Below, piece by piece: positions 15,261-23,691 of a stretch of DNA of 64,000 bases (positions within the stretch are counted from its first letter, which is position 1; the number at the start of each line of letters is the position of its first letter). This DNA comes from Verrucomicrobiota bacterium. GTDB taxonomy: Bacteria > Verrucomicrobiota > Verrucomicrobiia > Verrucomicrobiales > DEV007. The translations under genes were made by a program, and so were the position numbers. The notes under the pieces are model-generated. The model searched no databases. It had not been told where the DNA came from and worked only from the letters and a program-made list of their open reading frames with translations. The stretch lies in NCBI GenBank assembly GCA_963205275.1, contig CAUJIH010000022.1:1-64000 (forward strand). Reading direction: 5' to 3'.

Positions 15261-16255
15261 TGAAAATGGATTGGCCGCGAATTGTTTTCGGTTCGACTCC
15301 GCTGGGTAATATCTATCGCGTCGTTCCGGACGAAACTAAGCACGACCTGATCGCTGCCTGGTTGCGAGAGGCGAAACGTCCGGTTTTTATTGACACAGCG
15401 GGCAAGTACGGTGCGGGGCTGGCGCTCGAATGTCTAGGACGACACCTGAACGCTCTGGGAGTCGCCCCGAGAGATGTGGTGATCAGCAATAAACTGGGGT
15501 GGAAGCGCACGCCGCTGGTGACTCCTGAACCAACCTTCGAGCCTGGGGCTTGGTTCGGTCTCGAATATGATGCGGTCCAGAAAATTGGCTACGACGGAAT
15601 TCTGGAATGTTATGAGGAAGGGAACTCGTTGCTCGGACCTTACGAGACAAGTTTCGTCTCCGTCCATGATCCGGATGAATATCTAGCGGCTGCGGAGTCC
15701 AAAGTAGATGATGAAAAGCGCTTTCAGGACATCCTGGAGGCCTATCGGGCACTTCAGGAGCTAAAGTCTGACGGAAAGGTCGAAGCCGTGGGCGTGGGGG
15801 CGAAGAACTGGCGTGCGATTCAGCGACTGCACGAGGCTGGAGTCGTGCTGGATTGGGTTATGTTCGCGAATTCCTGGACGATCATGCGGCATCCGATGGA
15901 ACTGTGCCGTTTGATGAAGACGCTGGCAGATCAGGGCGTCGCGATTCTTAACTCGGCGATCTTTCACGGCGGCTTCCTGACGGGAGGAGAGTTTTTTGAT
16001 TATCGCCAAGTAACTCGCTCATCCGATTCCGAACTCTTCGAATGGCGGGATCGGTTCACTGCTCTCTGTGATCGCTTCGCGATTTCTCCTGCGGAAGCGG
16101 CTGCTGCCTATGCACGAACTGGTCCTGGAGTGGTCGCCCTGGCGCTGAGTACCAGCCAGCCAGCCCGCGTCGCAGACATGGTCCACTTGGCAGAAGCCGA
16201 AAACAGCCCAGAGTTTCTCGCGGCGATGAGGCAAGAGGGTCTGCTCAGTGACTGA
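15260..16255 (+). CDS. Aldo/keto reductase, D-threo-aldose (L-fucose/galactose) 1-dehydrogenase-like
   Basis: The 331-residue enzyme has the AKR TIM barrel and tetrad: Asp and Tyr in FIDTAGKYGAG (near 45-52), Lys in VISNKLGW (near 78) and His in SVHDPDEY (near 137). The GWKRTPL loop after the Lys is typical of D-threo-aldose/L-fucose dehydrogenases, which oxidise the sugar at C1 to the lactone using NAD(P)+. The overlap with fucU supports fucose. Lactonase, dehydratase and aldolase genes for the rest of the pathway are not in this window. The last 11 bases overlap the convergent esterase gene. Confidence 0.88.
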   Translation: MKMDWPRIVFGSTPLGNIYRVVPDETKHDLIAAWLREAKRPVFIDTAGKYGAGLALECLGRHLNALGVAPRDVVISNKLGWKRTPLVTPEPTFEPGAWFGLEYDAVQKIGYDGILECYEEGNSLLGPYETSFVSVHDPDEYLAAAESKVDDEKRFQDILEAYRALQELKSDGKVEAVGVGAKNWRAIQRLHEAGVVLDWVMFANSWTIMRHPMELCRLMKTLADQGVAILNSAIFHGGFLTGGEFFDYRQVTRSSDSELFEWRDRFTALCDRFAISPAEAAAAYARTGPGVVALALSTSQPARVADMVHLAEAENSPEFLAAMRQEGLLSD

Positions 16256-17981
16256 ACACGGTCACGCGACTTTCTAATTTCGACTCGATCTTTCCTCCGT
16301 TTTTGAGCGCAAAACGCCAAGCAGCTGAGAGGGTATTTGGCTCCAGTAGTGTTTCGTTGAGTTTTCCGAAATAATCTCCGAGGTGCAGCGTGTCGTCGCG
16401 GCGGATTTGTGAGGAATTGCAAACAACGCGATAGCTGCGTTCGGGATTGATGTCTGACTCGATGACGCGACTTCCTATCGGCAGGCTGCGGTCGAAACGA
16501 TAGCGAAATCCGGCGGGCTGAATGAGGAAGCGCTCTTCTTTTGCTCCGTCGAGGAGATTTTTTTCGAGGATTTCTAGCAATGCAGAACCTTTGATCGTAA
16601 AGACAGCCAGTGCCGAATCTAAAGGACGCAGCCAACTGATGAATTCCATGAGCCGCACGGGCTTTCCGGCTTCGATCGGTCGACCGCGCATCTTGCTATT
16701 GAATTGGTAGTGTCCTTTCGTCGAAATGGCGATGTCGGCTCCGCTGATATCGAGCATGGAATCATTCAGCCAGTTTCCCAAGGTCGTTTCCGCTTCGCCT
16801 TCCCAAGTGGGAGGGGTGCCAGCAGTGCCGATGATATCGCTCTTCCAATCGGTGCGAGAGGGAACGATTCGAGGGCGTGTTGCCGCAGACCAGGTATCGC
16901 TTTCGAGAGAGAGAATCAGTTCCGTCTCCGGTGAACAGAGGCCGTGAAACAGCTCTTTTCCTGCGACGCTGATTTCGAGGGCCTGAACGGGATCATAAAG
17001 AGTGGGATCTGGACGTAGGATGACTTGTGAGGCATTCTTCACCGCAAGCTCGATTCGGTTTCCATCAAGCGCGTGGGCGTCGATCTCGGCATACCAGCCC
17101 GGGTTTTCGATTTCGGTGATTTGCGTCCACCAAGCCTTGCCATGGCCGGGAAAGTAGGCGCGATGCAGGATTCTGCGCGGATGGGCGACGCGCTTTTGTT
17201 TCAATGCCCATTCGACGACTCGCGGTGTGCTGAATGCGAAGGTATTGTGTTCTGCTCCCTCGATCATCCACAGCTCGCCGCGATATCCGAGACGCTTCAT
17301 TTCCTTCGTGATCGGGATGGGACCTGTGGCGGCATAGATGGGCCAGTCCTTCGCTCCCTGGATGTAGAGCATGGGCACGTCGCGCAGGTTCGCCACCAGA
17401 CTGACATGCCCGTATGTCGAGGCGAGCGGGATTCCCGCTGCGAAGATATCCGGGTAGCGGCAGCAGAGGTAAGTCGTCCCAGTCCCTCCCATCGACTGCC
17501 CGGTGCAGACGATGCGGTCGCTGTCGATGCGAAAGCGCTGCTGAACGTCCTCAATCGCTGCTAATACATTGATTTCAGCTTCGCCTCGCCATTCAGTCGG
17601 ACACCCGGCTCCATCGGTGCCCAGTGGGCAAAGGATCACGATTCCTTGTTTCTCCGCTTCGATTTTATAAATTCCGGAGTGATACGTCTCGTGGTCGAAG
17701 TATTTGTTCTCATCTCCGCCAGTTCCGTGCAGTGCGACGAGCATGGGCATCGCTTTTTTCCCATCGTAGGAGGAAGGTAGATACAGCCGATAGGGCTGTT
17801 GGATGCCGTCGAAGGGGGAAGCAAAATGTAGGGCTAGGTCAGCAGGTCCTTGCGTGAGATCGTCAGCCCGAAGATAGGGGAATAAAAGAACTGCCAAGGC
17901 GGCGAGGGCGAGAATCGAAGTACGGTGAATCGAGTGCTTCATGCGGGGGAAGAGAGGGGCGTGAGCAACTATGAGTTTCAT
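16245..17981 (-). CDS. Secreted esterase fused to a 5'-nucleotidase C-terminal domain
   Basis: The 578-residue exported protein has a signal peptide (SILALAALAVLLFPYLRA) and then a PHB-depolymerase/feruloyl-esterase-like alpha/beta hydrolase: LVALHGTGG oxyanion loop, nucleophile in CTGQSMGGTG (near 164) and His in EGAEHNTF (near 247). From about 395 it becomes a 5'-nucleotidase C-terminal domain (LGNWLNDSMLDISGADIAI, then a GRPIEAGKPVRLMEFISWLRP segment). The N-terminal metallophosphatase domain that normally precedes this is missing, with the esterase in its place. The start at 17981 overlaps the upstream stop (ATGA), implying coupling; ATG 17942 would give a tighter signal peptide. The substrate is unknown. 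Confidence 0.85.
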   Translation of the reverse strand: MKLIVAHAPLFPRMKHSIHRTSILALAALAVLLFPYLRADDLTQGPADLALHFASPFDGIQQPYRLYLPSSYDGKKAMPMLVALHGTGGDENKYFDHETYHSGIYKIEAEKQGIVILCPLGTDGAGCPTEWRGEAEINVLAAIEDVQQRFRIDSDRIVCTGQSMGGTGTTYLCCRYPDIFAAGIPLASTYGHVSLVANLRDVPMLYIQGAKDWPIYAATGPIPITKEMKRLGYRGELWMIEGAEHNTFAFSTPRVVEWALKQKRVAHPRRILHRAYFPGHGKAWWTQITEIENPGWYAEIDAHALDGNRIELAVKNASQVILRPDPTLYDPVQALEISVAGKELFHGLCSPETELILSLESDTWSAATRPRIVPSRTDWKSDIIGTAGTPPTWEGEAETTLGNWLNDSMLDISGADIAISTKGHYQFNSKMRGRPIEAGKPVRLMEFISWLRPLDSALAVFTIKGSALLEILEKNLLDGAKEERFLIQPAGFRYRFDRSLPIGSRVIESDINPERSYRVVCNSSQIRRDDTLHLGDYFGKLNETLLEPNTLSAAWRFALKNGGKIESKLESRVTVFSH

Positions 17982-19123
17982 TCGTTGAGCAGGTGAGTCG
18001 CGGTAACCTCCGCTGGTTTCAAATGAGCATCGAGAAAGCCGTAAATCAGCTCTCTGGACTCGTGCGGGACGGAATGTCCGCGCCCGTGGATGAAGAAGGC
18101 GAAGTTTTCAGGTGCTCCGAGAATGTCGTACACGTCTGCGATTTTCATTAGCATCAGTGCTCGCTGACGCTGCACCAGAGGGAGACCGTCGTTGAGAGCC
18201 GAGATGTCGAGATAGGCACGGGGAGCGATCAGCGATATGATCTCGTGAATGTCGATGTCGGGCAATTCGCCTCGGAGCAGGGTGGGGCGAAGATGCTTGT
18301 AATACACATACCAGCTTTCACGAGACAGTTTTTCCACGTCCGGATTATGGCGCATGAAGGAGGCCCCACAGTTGCAGACGCAGGCCTTGATGCGGTCGTC
18401 GTAGGCGGCTAGGTAATAGGATCCGTGACCACCGAGGGAATGTCCCATCACTCCGAGATTCTCCGGATCGACCTCCTGATAGGTGAGAAGGACGTCGATG
18501 GCGATGCTGTGCTCATAGTTGAATTTTCCGACCGCCGTCCACTCGGGGTGTTTCTCGTAGAATGCCGTCGTATCGTAGGCTCCTTTCGCCGGAATACGCT
18601 CACCGGAGACGAAATGCTCGGGAGCGATGCAGATATAGCCGCGTCGGCAAAGCTGGTCGAGGAAAGCTTTATCGGGATTCCCGTCGATCCCTATCGTCTG
18701 TTTCGTACCCTGAGCCGTCGTTCCGTGTAGCGCGACGACGGCGGGAGCCGTCCCTTTCAGCCCGAGTGGGATGCCGAGGTAGGCGTGGGCACGCTCATCG
18801 GCCTCAACCTGATAGCTGATATAAAGACGCCGATAGATCCCGTCGATCACAGTTTCCTCATGCACCTTCATATCTAGCGGCACTCGCTCGGGCTTGAACT
18901 GATCGCGAATCAGATTCAGGTAGCGCTGCTTGAGGTCGGCCCGATGCTTTTCCCAGTCTTCCTTCGTCGTGACTCCTTCGAGCAGATCATCCCAGGAGGA
19001 GACGATCACGGGTGGATCTGATCGCAGCCGAGGCTTCTTTTCCTCCTGTGCCGAAAGTCGAGCAGCGATGGGTAGGAGAAGCGAAAGCGAGATCAGTACA
19101 AGTGTGGCGCGGAGTGTAGGCAT
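17978..19123 (-). CDS. Secreted dienelactone-hydrolase/acetyl-xylan-esterase-like alpha/beta hydrolase
   Basis: I start this 381-residue protein at ATG 19123, which opens with a clear signal peptide (ATLVLISLSLLLPIAARLSAQ). A longer frame to 19483 runs inside the neighbouring VWA gene. The hydrolase domain has AVVALHGTTAQG, the nucleophile elbow GVMGHSLGGHG (near 254), a late acid near ALNDG and His in GRGHSVPHES (near 357). Such exported hydrolases in polysaccharide-eating PVC bacteria usually remove acyl groups from glycans. It is coupled to the next esterase by a 4-base overlap and follows the VWA gene by 91 bases. Confidence 0.87.
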   Translation of the reverse strand: MPTLRATLVLISLSLLLPIAARLSAQEEKKPRLRSDPPVIVSSWDDLLEGVTTKEDWEKHRADLKQRYLNLIRDQFKPERVPLDMKVHEETVIDGIYRRLYISYQVEADERAHAYLGIPLGLKGTAPAVVALHGTTAQGTKQTIGIDGNPDKAFLDQLCRRGYICIAPEHFVSGERIPAKGAYDTTAFYEKHPEWTAVGKFNYEHSIAIDVLLTYQEVDPENLGVMGHSLGGHGSYYLAAYDDRIKACVCNCGASFMRHNPDVEKLSRESWYVYYKHLRPTLLRGELPDIDIHEIISLIAPRAYLDISALNDGLPLVQRQRALMLMKIADVYDILGAPENFAFFIHGRGHSVPHESRELIYGFLDAHLKPAEVTATHLLNE

Positions 19124-19214
19124 GAGGTAAATGGGAAAGAAGTCTTCCTTTTTACAGGATGTTCTGTCAGTTTGGCAAGGACGCCAATACGCTCCTTTTT
19201 TCGGACGGGCTTCC

Positions 19215-21968
19215 TCAACGTCCGTCTTTCGCCCGACGGAATCGTCTCTTACGTGCCTCGGCAGCGCTGGATTCCGGAGTCTGCTCTTCTGATTTTTTCT
19301 CGCTCGGAACAGCCTCAGGCTGATTTGTGGTTTCATTCGAACTTGTTGAAACCATTTCCCCAGGGGATTCAGAGCGAAGGAAGCGAGACCTTCTCGGACG
19401 CCTTTTTCGGATCCGTCGTCGTGCGATCCATTGAGGGATTCGGAATTGTGGCAAATTCCATCCCGTCTGCGTCGCCAGCGCATCGAGGAGGAGTAGTCCG
19501 AACAGAGAGATCACGAGAGGACGGCGAATCGGCTGAAGCCCGGAAACGGGAGAAGCTCGCCAAGCCTTGTTCAAATCGAGTAGTTCTTCTCCTCCACTGG
19601 CGCGGGCAGTGTCTTTCAACTCGGTAATGCGTGCTGGATCAAACTCCCATTCACGATCTGAGCCAGCGACGACGGGGCCTAAAGCGACTGCCGAATCTCC
19701 CATTTGCAGAGCTGCTCGGACCGGGGTTCCATCGGCGAGAGGCAATGCTACCGAATAGTGTCCAGGGGCAACGCGTTCCCAGCTCGGTTCACTACGCTTC
19801 CCGTTTTGTAGTCCGGTCTGAAGAACAAGGTGGGGCGGAGTCGCTGAGAGACGGCCTTCCCAAATGGCCGGATCGTAATAGAGATCAAGTAACCATTGGC
19901 TGCCGATCAGTCGATGTCGCACACTGACTCCGGTGGGAAATTCGCTCCCCATCGTCCATCGGGTCAGTGTCTGGGCGAAATCTCCGTAGCGCGGCCACTG
20001 TCGAGCGAGTGCGGAGAAATCCCCGCCGAGAGGGAATGTAACGGCGGCGGTGCGCCCGATTCCTCGACGCCCGAAGGCGATCAGCGGGGCGTCATACTCA
20101 TCCGTGGTGAGGAGCGCTCCTTCGTCGCCATCGCGCAGATAGTTCAGATTATATCCGTCGATCTGCTTCATCCAGTCCTCATCACGTGGAGCCAGAGCCT
20201 GCCAGCGACCAGTCGTCTTCGTTCCTGTCGTTTCCGTGATAAAGGACGAGCGGGAGACGGTTACGGTTTCTTGCGCGAAGATGTTCGGCAGATCATTGGG
20301 ATTATCGGAAAAGAAGATTCTGCCGCCCCCTTTCTCCGCGATATCTTCGAGCAGTTTCGCGTCCGAATCACCGCGAGTGCCCATTCCGATCACGGAGATC
20401 GTCACCCCTCCGGCTCGCATTTCCTTGATCAGATTGACATAGTCTCCCGGTTCCTCAGAGTCTGAGGCATCGCTGAAGAGAATCACGTGTCGAAGCCCCA
20501 AAGGAGCTTCTTTGAGAACATTCCACGCTGCCTTTAAGCCCTCATACACATAGATTCCGCCTCCCATTGACTCGATTCGGCGAATCCGACTGACCAGCTC
20601 TGTTCGATTCTGCCCGACGTTTAACAGAGGAGCGACCTGGTGGGGCGTTGTATCGACAGCGAAGACACTGACAGCGTCAAATTCTCCTAGCAATTCGACA
20701 GAGCGAGCGGCTCCTTCATCAGCCAATTGCATTTTCGTATGTCCACTGGGAGTCACCAGCGACATGGAACCCGAGCGATCCATCACGATCACCATCGCCA
20801 CCGCGAGCTTTCGATGCTCGTTTTTCAACTCCATCGAAACCGGCAGTAGGGGATCGACCACCGACTCTGCATAGCCACCGAGACCGAAACTATTCTTTCC
20901 CCCCACCATCAGGAGCCCACCCCCTTGGTCGCTTACGTAAAAAGGCAAGGCATCTAGGAAACTACTGGAAAACCGATGCACCGGGACATTGTTTAGGATC
21001 ACCGCTTTGGTTCCCGTCAATGCGCCGACTCCGACAGTTAGTGGATCGTTCACGATGACAACTTCGAGTCCTTGGCTCTGCAGGCTTTTCGCTAAAGGGT
21101 CGTCCGGGTAGGCGGTGATCAGGAGGACTCGAGGCCCCGAACTGATCTCGATCCAGCGCTCCCGTTGATTATTCCCGGAATATCGATCGGTCTCAGGATG
21201 GATTCCCACCCGATAGCGAAGCGATCCCGGAATCGGACTCCGATCTGAGAGCCGTAGGAATCCCTCTCCCGACTTCACCGTTACGGTCTCAGAGAAAAGG
21301 CGGGAGTCTCCGCGATACAATTCGACAGGGACGCTTCCGTCGCTGTCTCCCAGTATGTGGATATCGATGGGAAAGGGTTCTCCGATCCGGGCATGGTCGG
21401 GCATGTCAATCGATCCGATCCGATAGTCCACCGTTCGAGGAGCACGCAGGAGCCGATAATCTAGAGAGACCCCAGCAGTGGATAATTTCGCAGCGAGTCC
21501 AGTGAGAGGCTCGGTGCTATAGCCATCGGAAAAGAGGAGAATACGATTGTGGCGACGAGTATCCATCCGGGCGAGCACCTCATGGAGAGCCATCGCGGTA
21601 TTCGTGCGAGATCGGTCGCCGAGAAAGGTCACCTCACTTCTCGCCTCCGCTTCCATCTCCATCGTGTCAGCCGCGTAATCAATGAATCGCAAATGATGGT
21701 CTCCACCGGGACGCGACTTCTCTAGGATAGAACTCCACTCAGCCATCCCTGGGGCGACCATTTCCTCAGCAGAGAGAGAGCGGTCAAAGAGAACCCAGAG
21801 ATCCATGTCACCGGATTTTGTACGAATCCGAGGATCGCAAAGGAGCAGAGTCAAAGCCAGAAAGAGTCCAGCCCGCAGAGGACGCCATAGCCCCAGTTGA
21901 GGAATCTTCCATGCGAGAAGCAGCCACATTGGCAGCAGGAGCAGGAATTGCGGAGAGGTGAGAATCAT
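19215..21968 (-). CDS. Large VWA / GATase-like membrane protein
   Basis: The 917-residue protein starts with two hydrophobic spans (about 7-20 and 33-45). A degenerate first VWA domain follows (LFDRSLSAEE near 60, LLFSDGYS near 150), then a class-I glutamine-amidotransferase-like segment (LLITAYPDDPLAKSLQSQG through YVSDQGGGLLMVGG, about 285-360). A second VWA domain has an intact MIDAS (VMDRSGSM near 393 and VILFSDASD near 496). A final span near 845 precedes an Arg-rich tail (RRIRKRRPRRSRF). This architecture is common in Planctomycetes and Verrucomicrobia, without a settled role; related BatA-type proteins go with MoxR chaperones, which are absent here. It is the first gene of a run with two esterases. 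Confidence 0.82.
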   Translation of the reverse strand: MILTSPQFLLLLPMWLLLAWKIPQLGLWRPLRAGLFLALTLLLCDPRIRTKSGDMDLWVLFDRSLSAEEMVAPGMAEWSSILEKSRPGGDHHLRFIDYAADTMEMEAEARSEVTFLGDRSRTNTAMALHEVLARMDTRRHNRILLFSDGYSTEPLTGLAAKLSTAGVSLDYRLLRAPRTVDYRIGSIDMPDHARIGEPFPIDIHILGDSDGSVPVELYRGDSRLFSETVTVKSGEGFLRLSDRSPIPGSLRYRVGIHPETDRYSGNNQRERWIEISSGPRVLLITAYPDDPLAKSLQSQGLEVVIVNDPLTVGVGALTGTKAVILNNVPVHRFSSSFLDALPFYVSDQGGGLLMVGGKNSFGLGGYAESVVDPLLPVSMELKNEHRKLAVAMVIVMDRSGSMSLVTPSGHTKMQLADEGAARSVELLGEFDAVSVFAVDTTPHQVAPLLNVGQNRTELVSRIRRIESMGGGIYVYEGLKAAWNVLKEAPLGLRHVILFSDASDSEEPGDYVNLIKEMRAGGVTISVIGMGTRGDSDAKLLEDIAEKGGGRIFFSDNPNDLPNIFAQETVTVSRSSFITETTGTKTTGRWQALAPRDEDWMKQIDGYNLNYLRDGDEGALLTTDEYDAPLIAFGRRGIGRTAAVTFPLGGDFSALARQWPRYGDFAQTLTRWTMGSEFPTGVSVRHRLIGSQWLLDLYYDPAIWEGRLSATPPHLVLQTGLQNGKRSEPSWERVAPGHYSVALPLADGTPVRAALQMGDSAVALGPVVAGSDREWEFDPARITELKDTARASGGEELLDLNKAWRASPVSGLQPIRRPLVISLFGLLLLDALATQTGWNLPQFRIPQWIARRRIRKRRPRRSRFLRSESPGEMVSTSSNETTNQPEAVPSEKKSEEQTPESSAAEARKRRFRRAKDGR

Positions 21969-22087
21969 TGCAGTGACATTCGGTCATAGTAGAAGAGGTG
22001 CAGACGATTCGGCAACGGGAAAAAGACAGAGTGATCCTGTGAGAAGAGGATTTAGTAAAAATAAAATAACCATAATAAATAAAATTG

Positions 22088-22115
22088 TTGCAAATTTCAT
22101 AAACGGAATTATAGA
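22088..22115 (+). promoter_or_regulatory. Candidate promoter of the twin secreted proteins
   Basis: TTGCAA (22088-22093) and TATAGA (22110-22115) are separated by 16 bases in a very AT-rich region, giving a start near 22122 and only about 12 bases of leader before ATG 22134. The flanking AT content stands out from the surrounding genes. Confidence 0.45.
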
Positions 22116-22133
22116 TCGTAAAATACTATCGCT

Positions 22134-22853
22134 ATGAATCGAACATTCATTCCCAGTCTTCTTGCAGTTTCTGCGATATCTGTGGTCTCAGCCGCCTCAG
22201 TGGCGACGGCTCAGATTCGTGCAACGGAAGCTTCTGTGACGGCTCTGGCTGTTCAGTGTGCGGTCAGTTCCGGGTATTCGACGGCATCATATTATGACTA
22301 TGAGAGCTACGCACGAAGCCTAGCCAAGACTCTGGGAATGCTTTCCAGCGGTCAACAGGTCAAAGTGTTCGGATATCTCCCCGCGCCATCAGGAGGAGGA
22401 TTCGTGGATGCGGACAAGCCACAGACATCGACTCCTGCCGGATTTCCGCCTGAGGGATCAGACCCCATCAGTTCGCCTATGGTTTCGCAAGATCCGAGCA
22501 CGCCTGACAGTGCATCAAGCGGGGGAGGATTTATGGCAGGCCTTTTGGGAGGAATGTCAGAGCCACCCTCGGTGCCAGCTCCGATTATTGCTGGCACGAT
22601 GCCGGGAACTCCCTCGACTGCAGAGGCTAGCACTGGAGGCGAAGTGAGTGTCGCAGATCAAACCGTTTCGGAAATTGCGAATTCTGGTTCTGATGGGTCG
22701 AAGTCGAACGCTAGTTCGAAAAGTGTCGAGAATTATGACACCCCAGATGAGGCTCTGGCTGCTGGCTTATCGGAGCAAGACGTAGAGAAATCATTCACAC
22801 GCAGAGGATGGCACTACCGTTCGGGAAAATGGGGGCGTACCTCTGCTAGATAA
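22134..22853 (+). CDS. Secreted low-complexity protein, first of a tandem pair
   Basis: The 239-residue product has a signal peptide ending near ASVATA-QI, then a conserved head of about 70 residues (VTALAVQCAVSSGYSTASY, YESYARSLAKTLGMLSSG, GQQVKVFGYLP). From about residue 85 to 195 it is Ser/Gly/Pro-rich and disordered. The last 40 residues form a charged module (NYDTPDEALAAGLSEQDV, then an RRGWHYRSGKWG end). I do not recognise the family. The head is nearly identical, also in DNA, to the next gene, so one is a recent copy of the other. Export plus low complexity suggests a cell-surface or matrix protein. Confidence 0.75.
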   Translation: MNRTFIPSLLAVSAISVVSAASVATAQIRATEASVTALAVQCAVSSGYSTASYYDYESYARSLAKTLGMLSSGQQVKVFGYLPAPSGGGFVDADKPQTSTPAGFPPEGSDPISSPMVSQDPSTPDSASSGGGFMAGLLGGMSEPPSVPAPIIAGTMPGTPSTAEASTGGEVSVADQTVSEIANSGSDGSKSNASSKSVENYDTPDEALAAGLSEQDVEKSFTRRGWHYRSGKWGRTSAR

Positions 22854-22865
22854 ATACTGATGATT

Positions 22866-23639
22866 ATGAATCGCAAATTCACGCCAAATCTGCTTGGGAT
22901 TTCTATAGCATCTCTGGCCTCAGTTGCCTCTGTGGCGACGGCCCAGATTCGTGAAACCGAAGCGTCTGTGACGGCTCTGGCTGTTCAGTGTGCGGTCAGT
23001 TCCGGGTATTCGACCGCATCGTATTCTGACTATGAGAGTTACGCACGAAGCCTAGCCAAGACTCTGGGAATGCTTTCCAGCGGTCAACAGGTCAAAGTAT
23101 TCGGCTATCTCCCCACGCCGTCCGGAGGGGGATTTGTGGATGTGAGAATACCCTCAACGCCTAGCGATATTCCTACTGGAGAGGAAATCAGTCAGGACCC
23201 AGGAGCATCGTCTGCTTCCGAAGCGGTGAGTAAGCCAACCACAGGCGAAAGTTTTGCGGGAGGCAGTGCTGGAGCGAAAGCGAGTAATGGTGGAGAAACT
23301 GCTCCATATAGAACCGACGAAAATAGAGCTGGTAATAACTCCGCTACTGCACAAGAAGCCATGCAAAATTCAGATGGCTCTCCGGGTGAGGGATTTTCCC
23401 CGTATACACAGTCCGGGAATGGAGAAGTATCTGCTTCCGGCACCACTTCATCTGGTGCAGGATCGAAGGCGGCAAACGACACTAACGACAGCTCGAGCAA
23501 AAGTTCTGGAAATAGCGGCAAGAAGGGGATCGATGACTACAGTTCCCCCGAGGAAGCGTATCGGGCTGGCTACTCTTGGGAGGAAATTCAGGCATGGCTG
23601 AAAAAGCTGGAGGAAGCTTATAAAAACGGCAAGCTCTGA
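22866..23639 (+). CDS. Secreted low-complexity protein, second of a tandem pair
   Basis: This 257-residue protein is a paralogue of the gene 12 bases upstream. I use ATG 22866 because the product then begins MNRKF like its twin's MNRTF; ATG 22860 is also possible. The signal peptide and the 70-residue head match almost residue for residue (one visible change is SYSDYESY for SYYDYESY). The middle (about 95-215) is a different Ser/Gly/Asn/Thr-rich sequence, and the end (DDYSSPEEAYRAGYSWEEIQ) is a diverged form of the twin's Pro-Glu-Ala motif. Constant head, variable middle, related tail is unusual and suggests selection for variation. Function unknown. Confidence 0.75.
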   Translation: MNRKFTPNLLGISIASLASVASVATAQIRETEASVTALAVQCAVSSGYSTASYSDYESYARSLAKTLGMLSSGQQVKVFGYLPTPSGGGFVDVRIPSTPSDIPTGEEISQDPGASSASEAVSKPTTGESFAGGSAGAKASNGGETAPYRTDENRAGNNSATAQEAMQNSDGSPGEGFSPYTQSGNGEVSASGTTSSGAGSKAANDTNDSSSKSSGNSGKKGIDDYSSPEEAYRAGYSWEEIQAWLKKLEEAYKNGKL

Positions 23640-23691
23640 CTCGAGGATCTCGAGAGCTGCTGAACCCTCGAAGAACCTTGGTTTGCCATGA

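Noticed and set aside
19124-19483. N-terminal extension of the dienelactone-hydrolase-like gene
   Set aside because: A clear signal peptide begins at ATG 19123, and the extension runs through the end of the VWA gene in another frame.
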